64,000 nt of DNA from Pseudomonas fluorescens. GTDB lineage: Bacteria; Pseudomonadota; Alphaproteobacteria; UBA2136; UBA6156. Of the stretch, positions 50,823 through 58,780 are shown in pieces (within the stretch, counting starts at the first letter, position 1; each line of letters begins with the position of its first letter). The notes beneath the pieces were generated by a model. The model was not told where the DNA came from, did not search any database, and worked only from the letters and a program-made list of their open reading frames with translations. The stretch spans positions 1-64,000 of the forward strand of contig QFOU01000001.1 in NCBI GenBank assembly GCA_003241595.1, written 5' to 3'. Made by a program: the position numbers and the translations under genes.

Positions 50823-52343
50823 TTAGCGACCCTGGAGGGTGCGGGTGACCATTTCAATCTGCTCAGCCAGCTGGCTGTCGCGCGGGATGAGCGAGTTGAT
50901 GGTTTCGCAGGCGTGGATGACCGTGGTGTGATCGCGGCCACCGAAGGCACGACCGATATCCGGATAACTGCGGTTGGTAAGCTGTTTGGACAAGTACATG
51001 GCCACCTGACGCGGACGGGCCACCTCACGCGCGCGGCGGGGGGAGTGCATGTCGGCGACACGAATATTGAACTGGGTGGCGACCTTCTGCTGGATATCAT
51101 CAATAGTGATGACACGCGTGTAAACACGGAAGAGGTCGCGCAGCTGTTCGCGGGCGAGATCGGGCGTCAAGGCTTCGCCAGTGAGGCGGGCGTAGGCGAC
51201 CAGACGGTTGAGCGCGCCTTCGAGCTCGCGCACGTTGCTGGCGATATGCTGGGCCAGCAATTGCAGCACGGCGGGCGACATTTCGAAATTCAGACTTTCG
51301 GCCTTGGCTTGCAGAATGGCGAGACGGGTCTCTTCTTCCGGCGCGTGTACTTCGATAGTAAGGCCGGAGCCGAGGCGCGACTTGAGGCGGTCTTCCAGGT
51401 TCGGCAGCTCGTGGGGGGAGCGATCGGCGGTGAGGACGATCTGCTTACCTTCCTGCACGAGGGTGTTGAAGGTGTGGAAGAATTCCTCCTGCGTCGCATC
51501 CTTGCCGGCGATGAACTGGATGTCGTCGATCATCAGGATATCCACGCCGCGGAAGATCTCCTTGAAGGCCAGTGTGTTCTTGTCCTTAAGGGCACGAATG
51601 AACTTGTAGAGGAACTGCTCGGACGACAGGTACAGAATAGTGGTGTTCGGCTTGACGGCCGTTACGGCGTGGCCGATCGCGTGCATCAGGTGGGTTTTGC
51701 CAAGACCCACGCCGCCATGGAGGAAGAACGGGTTAAAAGCGGGATGACCATCCTGTACGGCCTTGGCCACACCCTGGGCGGCCGCGAATGCGAACTGGTT
51801 GGACTTACCGGTCACGAACTGCTCGAAGGTGTAGCGGTTATCGAGACGGGAACCAGTGAGCCACTCCGGCAGATTGGCGGACTCGCTGGGGGCTTCCGGC
51901 AGCATGGCGGGACCGCCGGTAATGGAGGGAGCCGCTTGCGGTTGGGCTGCACCGAAACCGGGGGTGAAGTTCTGACCAAAGCTGGATGAGGGCTGCGAAT
52001 GGCTGAATTGCGGCGCGACCTGCAGACCGATCTGCAGCGCCATGCCGGTTGCGGATTCGAGCATCGCCTGCAGCTGGGTCACGTAGTGTTTTTCCACCCA
52101 CTGGACGATGAAGGCTGTCGGGGCCGACAGGGTCAGGCGGGTGCCTGCGATGTTCACAATCTTGAGAGGCGCCAACCATGCGGCGTAATCGGCGCTGCCT
52201 ACCGAGGATTCCAGTTGAGGCTGGAGGTTGAGCCACGCTTCGGTCACGGCAGACGGCGATACCCCCTGCGGGACAACGGACATCGGTGACGCACCGGCAG
52301 TGGACGGAAACTGCGACGGAGGCACAGGCAGGGAGAAGGTCAT
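50823..52343 (-). CDS. dnaA: Chromosomal replication initiator DnaA
   Basis: The product of about 506 residues from this start has domain I (AWLNLQPQLESSVGSADYAA and LTLSAPTAFIVQWVEKHY), a Gln/Pro-rich linker, then the AAA+ domain beginning NRYTFEQFVTGKSNQFA. Walker A is GVGLGKTH, Walker B is ILMIDDIQF, and domain IV has the DNA-binding end GGRDHTTVIHACETI. It opens the replication origin. The ATG at 52343 is chosen because GAAGGGG lies 6 bases upstream; a longer in-frame start at 52427 adds a hydrophobic stretch that does not fit. It follows rpsT on the same strand, a typical alphaproteobacterial order. Confidence 0.97.
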   Translation of the reverse strand: MTFSLPVPPSQFPSTAGASPMSVVPQGVSPSAVTEAWLNLQPQLESSVGSADYAAWLAPLKIVNIAGTRLTLSAPTAFIVQWVEKHYVTQLQAMLESATGMALQIGLQVAPQFSHSQPSSSFGQNFTPGFGAAQPQAAPSITGGPAMLPEAPSESANLPEWLTGSRLDNRYTFEQFVTGKSNQFAFAAAQGVAKAVQDGHPAFNPFFLHGGVGLGKTHLMHAIGHAVTAVKPNTTILYLSSEQFLYKFIRALKDKNTLAFKEIFRGVDILMIDDIQFIAGKDATQEEFFHTFNTLVQEGKQIVLTADRSPHELPNLEDRLKSRLGSGLTIEVHAPEEETRLAILQAKAESLNFEMSPAVLQLLAQHIASNVRELEGALNRLVAYARLTGEALTPDLAREQLRDLFRVYTRVITIDDIQQKVATQFNIRVADMHSPRRAREVARPRQVAMYLSKQLTNRSYPDIGRAFGGRDHTTVIHACETINSLIPRDSQLAEQIEMVTRTLQGR

Positions 52344-52443
52344 GGGGAGCCCCTTCGCTGGTTGGTGATAGAGCAAGAATAGGGGTTTTAGAGGGAAGAT
52401 GGCAAGAATAAAATTGAGAAAATTCAATGACTTAAATTAGCAC

Positions 52444-52480
52444 AAAGCCCCACCCCCCGGAGTGCGGGAGATGGGGCTTC
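52444..52480 (-). terminator. Intrinsic terminator between rpsT and dnaA
   Basis: The outer stem AAGCCCC / GGGGCTT encloses a second, smaller CCCG/CGGG hairpin. On the minus strand it ends in TTTGTGC. Confidence 0.7.
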
Positions 52481-52538
52481 AACCTGATTTTATGCAGCTT
52501 TTTCGCACCAACGTGAGTGGTGGAAAGAGCCGTACCGC

Positions 52539-52805
52539 TTACTTAGCGGCGGTCTTGATGCGAGCGGCAAGACGGCTGATCTTGCGGCTGGCGGCATGGC
52601 GACCGATGAAACCCTTTTGGGCGGCCTTGGACAGCTCGCTCATAGCGGTTTTGAAGGTGGCAGCTACAGCAGCGGAGTCACCGGCCTTGAGGGATTCTTC
52701 AAACTTCTTAACGAAGGTGCTGACGCGGGAGCGGCCGGCGCTGTTGGTGGCGTAGCGCTTGGAGTCTTGACGGATGCGCTTGCGTTGCTGGTTGGTGTGG
52801 GCCAT
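52539..52805 (-). CDS. rpsT: 30S ribosomal protein S20
   Basis: The 88-residue protein is highly basic and helical, with the S20 motif TNQQRKRIRQDSKRYATN at the N-terminus and a KKFEESLKAGD segment, and an SKAAQKGFIGRHAASRKISRL C-terminal half. SD GAGGAAAG lies 8 bases before the ATG. A terminator separates it from dnaA. The rpsT-dnaA order is common in alphaproteobacteria. Confidence 0.97.
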   Translation of the reverse strand: MAHTNQQRKRIRQDSKRYATNSAGRSRVSTFVKKFEESLKAGDSAAVAATFKTAMSELSKAAQKGFIGRHAASRKISRLAARIKTAAK

Positions 52806-52903
52806 GGGTGGGATCTTTCCTCAGGTTGTGTGACGTGTGGTCAATTTGTTTGCACCATGCCGCAGGGAGGGCGGGTTTGGGGCGTGGGCCGCACCTTAGT
52901 GGG

Positions 52904-52912
52904 TGTGGATAA
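52904..52912 (-). other. Perfect DnaA box upstream of rpsT
   Basis: TGTGGATAA on the + strand, the exact complement of the consensus TTATCCACA. A second, two-mismatch copy (TGTGGTCAA) is at 52836-52844. It lies about 100 bases upstream of the rpsT start, where it could be part of an origin or regulate the rpsT-dnaA locus. Confidence 0.6.
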
Positions 52913-52964
52913 GTTTGACAAGGGAAAAATAGGTGGTCAAGGATTATAGATATTTGCCACCGAT

Positions 52965-54230
52965 TCAGGTCAGAAGCCGCCCGACATCCGGCAGGTTGGG
53001 CAAGTGGCGCAACGGCTGAAGCAGGAACGGCACCGACACCGCCACAGCCCCCACGCCGGGGAGGCTGGACAGCACGCCCAACGCCCGCGTGAGATTGTTC
53101 TCGTGGCGCCAGGCTTCCGGCATGCGCGGCAGCATGTAGTTCAGGCCATCTTCCAGCAGCGGTTGGGCCGCATGCGAGGACAAGGCTTCGCCATAACGCT
53201 CCAAAGCCTCCAGATGCTGGAGATAACGCTGGATATGCGGGCGATTGGCGGGACTGAGCAGGTGTTGCCACGTACTTTGCAATTGCGGCCAGACATGGAT
53301 ACGCCAGTTACGCCAGATGGCGGGCGTGGGCCACGGCGCCCGGCCCCGACTGACATGCGCCAGCAGACTGAAGAGAGGTTGGCCGCCAATCTGCGGCCAG
53401 CCCCCGAGGAAGCGATTCAGGGTGTTCTCTTCTTCCGCCGCCAAGGTAAGAGCGGCCAGCGCCTCTTGCGGCAGGGTGCTAGCATTGGGAAGGGCCGAGG
53501 GTAGCAGGATCGTGGTGAGATTCAGCCGCGCGGCCAGCTCCAGCGGGCTGACGGGCTCGTCACGGTGGCGCGTGGTCTTGGTGGTGAACAGGGAGAGATC
53601 GAGAAGATCCTGCTCAACCATGATGATCTGGAGGGCCGGGCGCTTGCGGCGTTCCCAGACCGTGGTGGCGACCAGTCCCGCTTCTTCCAGCCATGTGTGG
53701 AGGGGATGGGGGTCGGTTGTGTCGAGCAGCAGGCCGTACCCTTCAATCTTGCGTTGGTAGACCAATGTCTCCAGCGTATGCAGGGCATGGCGGCGTTGGG
53801 CGAAGGTGGTGGAACTGCCCGGCTGCCAGACCACGAAGGGGGGAAGATGGGTGGGCAACGGTGTGACCTGCGAGGTGACCAGCAGCGGAATGCACGCCCC
53901 GGCATGCGGGCTTTGGCCAATGACGACCTGCGCCTGTGCCCATGTGCGGGGCGAGACCAGCACCATATTGCAGCCGCCGTCCAGATAATCCTGCTGGTGG
54001 AGGTTTGCACGCCAATCGAGCGCCAGCTTGCCAAATGTACGGCCGAGACCTTCGTGCCACCAATCTGGCGACAGGCGCGGATCGGCCTGCCAGCAGGCAT
54101 CGGCGTACTGTTTACTCGGTCCACGCGTATCGGGAGTCGATTCGTCGGGTGTGTCATTCAGGTCGTGGTGGATACGCAGCATATTGCCACCATGCCAGAC
54201 GCGGGCTTGCGCGCCAAGGCCTGCGCGCAT
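52965..54230 (-). CDS. Unknown protein of 421 residues
   Basis: From the ATG at 54230 the product has 421 residues (MRAGLGAQARVWHGGNMLRI...). No signal peptide or long membrane helix is seen; it is Trp-, His- and Pro-rich with segments such as VVWQPGSSTTFAQRRH and WPTPAIWRNWRIHVWPQLQ. Another start, ATG 54182, is possible. An upstream extension to 54419 overlaps the divergent lipoprotein gene and is unlikely. The start codon lies just 12 bases from the divergent lipoprotein ATG. No family recognised; mentions of glycosyltransferase or nuclease would be guesswork. Confidence 0.6.
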   Translation of the reverse strand: MRAGLGAQARVWHGGNMLRIHHDLNDTPDESTPDTRGPSKQYADACWQADPRLSPDWWHEGLGRTFGKLALDWRANLHQQDYLDGGCNMVLVSPRTWAQAQVVIGQSPHAGACIPLLVTSQVTPLPTHLPPFVVWQPGSSTTFAQRRHALHTLETLVYQRKIEGYGLLLDTTDPHPLHTWLEEAGLVATTVWERRKRPALQIIMVEQDLLDLSLFTTKTTRHRDEPVSPLELAARLNLTTILLPSALPNASTLPQEALAALTLAAEEENTLNRFLGGWPQIGGQPLFSLLAHVSRGRAPWPTPAIWRNWRIHVWPQLQSTWQHLLSPANRPHIQRYLQHLEALERYGEALSSHAAQPLLEDGLNYMLPRMPEAWRHENNLTRALGVLSSLPGVGAVAVSVPFLLQPLRHLPNLPDVGRLLT

Positions 54231-54235
54231 AGAGT
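54207..54235 (+). promoter_or_regulatory. Predicted promoter of the lipoprotein gene, leaderless
   Basis: -35 TTGCGC (54207-54212), 17-base spacer, -10 TAGAGT (54230-54235), then 7 bases to the ATG at 54243. It lies wholly within the start region of the divergent gene. Confidence 0.5.
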
Positions 54236-54242
54236 ATGACGT

Positions 54243-54491
54243 ATGAAAAAGATATTGTTTGCCATCCCCCTGCTGGCCATGCCCCTTGCCGCCTGCGGCA
54301 AAGACGCGCCCTGCATCGTGTGTTACGAGGATGAGTGGAGCCGCGAGCCGTTCCCCGGCCAACCTAAGCAGCACCTTGGCACGTTGTCTCCGGACCAAGT
54401 GAAGCGCACCGGCGGACACCCCTCTCCGGCCCTTGCCGCCGAGTTTCTGGGAACCGTTTCGCCGAGTTCGGCGGATGGCACCCGCTGGTAA
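54243..54491 (+). CDS. Small lipoprotein, unknown function
   Basis: The 82-residue product has a lipoprotein signal, MKKILFAIPLLAMPLAACGK, with a clear LAAC lipobox (Cys18). The mature part carries two Cys in a C-x-x-C pair (PCIVCYE) and a Pro/Ser-rich tail. It lies 51 bases ahead of a DsbA-type gene, so a shared envelope redox role is possible. Not otherwise recognised. Confidence 0.65.
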   Translation: MKKILFAIPLLAMPLAACGKDAPCIVCYEDEWSREPFPGQPKQHLGTLSPDQVKRTGGHPSPALAAEFLGTVSPSSADGTRW

Positions 54492-54542
54492 GATATCCGA
54501 CGTTTCGTAAAATCCCTGTTTAACATTCCCTTAAGGAAAGAT

Positions 54543-55307
54543 ATGACCATGACCCTCCCGATGAAATCCCTTGGCTATTTGAGCGTGGGCGCCGTTGCCG
54601 GTTTTGCCGTAGGCGCCCTTGCCATGAATCTTGGCAGCACCAGCCGCGCCGAAGCCGCCACACCGGTCAATACCGCCGACAAAGCCGCCATTGAAGCCGT
54701 CGTGCGCGACTACATTGCCACCCATGGCGACGAGTTGATGAACAGCATTCAAGCCTCCATCAACGCTAAGCAGATGGACAAGATCAAGAACATCATCACC
54801 AAGGACACCCCGACCCGCGGCCCCGCCGACGCCCCCATCACCATCATTGAATTCAGTGATTTCCAGTGCCCCTTCTGCGCCCGCGTACAACCCAGCCTGA
54901 GCGAACTCAGCACCAAATACGGCAAGAACATCCGCTGGGTGTTCAAGAACCTGCCGCTGAGCTTCCATGACGAAGCCAAGCCGGCTGCCTACGCCGCACT
55001 GGCCGCCCAGAATCAGGGCAAATACTGGGAATATGCGGACAAGCTGTGGGCCAACCAAGCCAGCCTCGGCGACAAGACCTACGTGAAGATTGCCGAAGAG
55101 CTGAAGCTGGACATGGCCAAGTTCAACAAGGATCGTGCTGATAGCAAGCTGCAGGCCATTGTTGAAAAAGATCTTGAAGATGCGCAAGCTGCCGGTGCCC
55201 AAGGCACACCGCACTTCATCATCAACGGTGAGAGCATGAGCGGCGCCCTGCCGGCCTCGGAATTCATCAAGGTGATCGACGCCAAGCTGGATGCGGCCAA
55301 GAAGTAA
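54543..55307 (+). CDS. Periplasmic DsbA-family thiol:disulfide oxidoreductase
   Basis: The 254-residue protein has an N-terminal signal/anchor helix (about residues 10-28) and a DsbA/DsbG thioredoxin fold. The active site is CPFC in EFSDFQCPFCARVQP. The inserted helical part (YWEYADKLWAN) and the cis-Pro loop (QGTPHFIING) are typical of COG1651 proteins. It should oxidise or isomerise disulfides in the periplasm. SD AAGGAAAG is 6-7 bases from the ATG. It ends 34 bases before a second thioredoxin-fold gene on the same strand. Confidence 0.92.
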   Translation: MTMTLPMKSLGYLSVGAVAGFAVGALAMNLGSTSRAEAATPVNTADKAAIEAVVRDYIATHGDELMNSIQASINAKQMDKIKNIITKDTPTRGPADAPITIIEFSDFQCPFCARVQPSLSELSTKYGKNIRWVFKNLPLSFHDEAKPAAYAALAAQNQGKYWEYADKLWANQASLGDKTYVKIAEELKLDMAKFNKDRADSKLQAIVEKDLEDAQAAGAQGTPHFIINGESMSGALPASEFIKVIDAKLDAAKK

Positions 55308-55341
55308 CCTTCTGATACGCCTCCTACATCCGACCTCCCCC

Positions 55342-56247
55342 ATGGCTCCGCAGGCATTCGTTCCGATCCACCGTCGCCCCAAAAGCGAGTTAAAAGGGCC
55401 GGGTGCCGCCAAGCCGGAAAGCGCACCGGCGCCCAGTGCTGCCAAGGTGGTTGCTAAAAAGCCGGTTACAGCTCCTGCCAAGAGAGCGAAGAGCAGCAGC
55501 AGTTCCTTTCCCGTATTGCCCGCGCTTGCAGCGACCTTACTTGTATTAGGGGGTGCGCAGGCCGGCATATGGTGGTGGGGCAAAATGGGTGACACGCGTG
55601 CGCCGGTAAGCGTGGCCCACACCGCTACACCGCACGCGGTTGATGCGCCGCGCATGGTGGGCACGCTGAATGTTCCGCCGCTGCCGCAGAACCTGCAATT
55701 CGGTGATGTGCTGGGACGCGTGACCATTACCATCTTTTCCGATCCATCCTGCGGCGCCTGTCGTGCGCGGACCCGCGAGCTGATCGGCAGCCTGCCTGCT
55801 CAGGGTGTGCGCTATGTCTATAAATTCTGGCCTGACGACCCCAGCCATGCGACCCCCGGACTGTTGATGGAACTGGCGCGGCGTGAGGGAGCCATCGCCA
55901 AGTTCTGGGGTTTGATACAGGCCTCCGGCGCGGAGAATCTGGATGATACCGCCCTACTCCATCTGCTGGATCGTGCCGGAGTTCCGCTTGCGGCACAGCG
56001 CGAAGCCCTTGCCGGCACGACACCGGCGCTGACACAAGCGCTTGAGCCGGACCTGCGAGCTGCCGCAACCGCCAACCTGCCCGCGCCGCCGGTATTGGTC
56101 GTGAACAGCGATGTACTGGACACCGCGAGCCTGACACCGACCAGTCTGAATCAATACGTCGTACAGCTTTTAGGAGGTACGAATGCCGGGGGTGATACGC
56201 CTGTAGCCACCCGCAGCGGTTTACGGCATCTGCTCCCCAGCCGGTAA
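55342..56247 (+). CDS. Membrane-anchored DsbA-like thioredoxin-fold protein with CGAC site
   Basis: The product of about 301 residues starts MAPQAFVPIHRRPKSELKG. It has a Lys/Pro/Ala-rich cytoplasmic segment (about residues 1-60), a single membrane helix (about 58-78), then a periplasmic thioredoxin fold. The active site is CGAC in TITIFSDPSCGACRART. The cis-Pro region is APPVLVVNSD. It follows the DsbA gene by 34 bases, so the two are probably one operon and may work in one disulfide pathway. A frame start at 55291 overlaps the preceding gene. Confidence 0.85.
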   Translation: MAPQAFVPIHRRPKSELKGPGAAKPESAPAPSAAKVVAKKPVTAPAKRAKSSSSSFPVLPALAATLLVLGGAQAGIWWWGKMGDTRAPVSVAHTATPHAVDAPRMVGTLNVPPLPQNLQFGDVLGRVTITIFSDPSCGACRARTRELIGSLPAQGVRYVYKFWPDDPSHATPGLLMELARREGAIAKFWGLIQASGAENLDDTALLHLLDRAGVPLAAQREALAGTTPALTQALEPDLRAAATANLPAPPVLVVNSDVLDTASLTPTSLNQYVVQLLGGTNAGGDTPVATRSGLRHLLPSR

Positions 56248-56269
56248 ACACCACCTCCCCACCAACTTC

Positions 56270-56294
56270 AAACCCGCCTTACGGCGGGTTTTTT
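56270..56294 (+). terminator. Terminator between the thioredoxin-fold genes and the CHCC zinc-finger gene
   Basis: AAACCCGCC / GGCGGGTTT stem, TTAC loop, T run, between convergent genes. Confidence 0.88.
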
Positions 56295-56306
56295 GATGCG
56301 CGGCGA

Positions 56307-56537
56307 CTAGTGGTGGCCGCCGGGGGTGGCCATGGAGGCCTCGTAGATAAAGGTGTGCGAGCAATAGGGGCAGACCACGTGGGAAGGCTGGCCTTTGGCA
56401 TCATCGACCATGGTCAGATACACCGACGGGTGTTTGCTGAACGACGGGCCGCTGCACTTGACGCGCAGGTGGCCGGTGCGGGTGGTTTCGCCTTTGAAGG
56501 CGGCGGTTTTAAGATCGGGTGCGATAGCTTCGGACAT
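56307..56537 (-). CDS. CHCC zinc-finger domain protein
   Basis: The 76-residue protein matches the zf-CHCC family (NDUFS6-like). The metal ligands follow the C-H-C-C pattern in LRVKCSGPSFSKHPSVYL and SHVVCPYCSHTFIY. Related proteins sit near complex I or in alphaproteobacterial small-protein sets; function is not firmly known. It lies just downstream of flhA on the opposite side of a terminator, in the same direction as flhA. Confidence 0.85.
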   Translation of the reverse strand: MSEAIAPDLKTAAFKGETTRTGHLRVKCSGPSFSKHPSVYLTMVDDAKGQPSHVVCPYCSHTFIYEASMATPGGHH

Positions 56538-56578
56538 GAGGATTTTCTACGTCGGTTAGTGGGTGTTGGCAACTGGTA

Positions 56579-58678
56579 TTAGACGGTGGCCACCGTGCGC
56601 AGTTTAGCGCGGGGGGATATCTCGGTTTGGGACAGCACGGAGACGGTGGGCAGGGCGCGTTCGATAAGGAGGCGGGCGAACGGGCGGGCGTTGGGCGAAG
56701 TCAGCAGAATGGGGGAGATGCCGCTGTTGAACTGGCGGGTAAAGGTATCCGACGTGGTGCGGAGGAAGGCCTGGATCTTATCCGGTGCCATGGCGAGCTG
56801 GCGTTCGGCACCGTCTTTATCGGTGAGGATGGCGTCGGTGAACTCGCGTTCCCACGCCGGGCTGAGGGCGACCACCGAGATGGAACCATCGCCAGCGGTG
56901 TGTTGGGCGGTGAGCTGGCGATTGATGCGGCTGCGTACGTGTTCGGTAAGCAGAGTAAGATTGCGCATGCCGACGACTTCGGACATGGCTTCGAGGATGC
57001 CGGGGAGATCGCGGATACTGACGCGTTCGCGCAGCAGGTTTTGCAGGACCTTTTGCAGAACCGGTTTGCTGATCTTATCGGGAATGAGTTCGTCGATGAG
57101 TTTGCCGTAGGTACCGCGCAATTCGTCGAGCAGTTTGTCGAGCTCGGTACGGGTGAGGAGATCGGCGAGGTTATCCTTCACGATCTCGGTGAGGTGGGTG
57201 ACAACGACGTTGGCGTTATCCACCACGGTATAACCGTTGAACTGGGCATTTTCGCGCTGGTTCTCGTTAATCCAGCGGGCGGGCAGGCCGAAGGTGGGTT
57301 CTACCGTATCGCGGCCCTCGATGGCGGGCGCGGAGCCGCCGGAGGGGTCCATCGCCAGCAGCATGCCGGGTTCCAGTGCGCCGCCGCCGGCTTTGGTTTC
57401 CTTGATAAAGATCTGGTACTCACCCGGTTTAAGCTGGAGGTTATCCTGAATACGCACAGACGGAATGACGAAGCCCAGATCGCGCGCGAGCTGGCGGCGG
57501 GTGGCCTTGATCTGTTCGGTAAGGCGGCCGCCCTTGCTTTCGTCGATAAGGTTGAGCAGGCCATAGCCCAGTTCGAGGCGGAGGGTATCGACGTGCAGCA
57601 GGCTGGCCAGAGGTGGCTCCGGCGGTTTGGCGGCAGCTGCGGCTTCGGCGGCGGCGGCTTCCACCTGCTCTTGCGAGGGTTGGGCAGCGGCTTTGGCCTG
57701 ATTCTGCATGGTGTACCAACCGGCGGCACCGGCAGCGGCGGCCAGCAGCCAGAACGGCAGGATCGGCATATCCGGCAGGAAGGAAATGAGCACCAGCAGT
57801 CCGGAGGTGACGTAGAGGGCGCGCGGGCTGCTGGCCATCTGGTTGAAGACCACGGTACCGGCACCCTGGTTGGTGCCGGACTTGGCGACCAGCATACCGG
57901 CGGCGATGGAGATGGTGAGCGCGGGAATATAGGCCACCAAACCATCACCCACGGTCATTTTGACGTAGCGGTCGGCGGCTTCGGCGACGGTCATGTCGTG
58001 TTGCATAGTGCCGATGATGATGCCCACGATCACGTTGATGGCCGTGATGATGAGACCGGCGATGGCATCGCCGCGCACGAATTTGCTGGCACCGTCCATG
58101 GCCCCGAAGAAGCCGGTTTCCTGCTCCAGTTCGGAGCGGCGGGTACGAGCCTGCTCTTCGTTGATGAGGCCGGCGTTGAGGTCGGCATCGATGGCCATCT
58201 GTTTACCGGGCAAGCTATCCAGCGTGAAGCGGGCGGCCACTTCGGCGATACGTCCCGAACCCTTGGTAATCACGATGAAGTTCACGAGGATCAGCACCGA
58301 GAAGATGACCAGACCGATCATGAAATTTCCGCCCATAATGACGTTACCGAAGGCTTCGATGATATGGCCGGCGGCCGCAGCGGTGGTGTGCCCCTCTTCC
58401 AGAATCAGGCGGGTGGAGGCCACGTTGAGCGCCAGGCGGAACGTGGTGGTGACCAGCAGCAGCATGGGGAACGAGGTGAACTCCAGCGCGCGCTTGACGA
58501 ACATGACGGTGAGCAGGATGAGCACGCCCAGCGTGATGTTGGCGGCGATGAAGATATCCATCATGAAGGCCGGCAGCGGGACGAAGAACATCACGATCAA
58601 CCCGATGACGCCCATAGCCAGCAGCACGTCTTGCTGACGTGCATTGGCGAGAACTTGGCGGTAGTCGAGGGTGGCCAT
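56579..58678 (-). CDS. flhA: Flagellar export gate protein FlhA
   Basis: The 699-residue protein has eight N-terminal membrane helices (about residues 20-330), with the FHIPEP-family signature in PFPAFMMDIFIAANITLGVLI-like sequence near residue 40 and EVAARFTLDSLPGKQMAID (about 145). The cytoplasmic C-terminal half (about 345-699) binds export substrates and chaperones; it contains NANVVVTHLTEIVKDN and the final SQTEISPRAKLRTVATV. FlhA is the core of the flagellar type III export apparatus. It is the last gene of the flagellar block in this window. Confidence 0.96.
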   Translation of the reverse strand: MATLDYRQVLANARQQDVLLAMGVIGLIVMFFVPLPAFMMDIFIAANITLGVLILLTVMFVKRALEFTSFPMLLLVTTTFRLALNVASTRLILEEGHTTAAAAGHIIEAFGNVIMGGNFMIGLVIFSVLILVNFIVITKGSGRIAEVAARFTLDSLPGKQMAIDADLNAGLINEEQARTRRSELEQETGFFGAMDGASKFVRGDAIAGLIITAINVIVGIIIGTMQHDMTVAEAADRYVKMTVGDGLVAYIPALTISIAAGMLVAKSGTNQGAGTVVFNQMASSPRALYVTSGLLVLISFLPDMPILPFWLLAAAAGAAGWYTMQNQAKAAAQPSQEQVEAAAAEAAAAAKPPEPPLASLLHVDTLRLELGYGLLNLIDESKGGRLTEQIKATRRQLARDLGFVIPSVRIQDNLQLKPGEYQIFIKETKAGGGALEPGMLLAMDPSGGSAPAIEGRDTVEPTFGLPARWINENQRENAQFNGYTVVDNANVVVTHLTEIVKDNLADLLTRTELDKLLDELRGTYGKLIDELIPDKISKPVLQKVLQNLLRERVSIRDLPGILEAMSEVVGMRNLTLLTEHVRSRINRQLTAQHTAGDGSISVVALSPAWEREFTDAILTDKDGAERQLAMAPDKIQAFLRTTSDTFTRQFNSGISPILLTSPNARPFARLLIERALPTVSVLSQTEISPRAKLRTVATV

Positions 58679-58780
58679 TTTGGTAGGGGATTATTCTTCT
58701 CTCTCTGGCGGTTACTTTGCCGGAAATGTGCAGCTTTGAAAAGCGCCGCGAGGCGCTTGGGGCCTAAGATTTAGGGTATT

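Noticed and set aside
56627..58774. Open frame of about 715 codons antisense to flhA (and similar ones antisense to thrS, flbD and actP)
   Set aside because: They mirror codon bias of GC-rich genes on the other strand, have His/Gly/Asp-rich meaningless products, and the sense genes are unmistakable.
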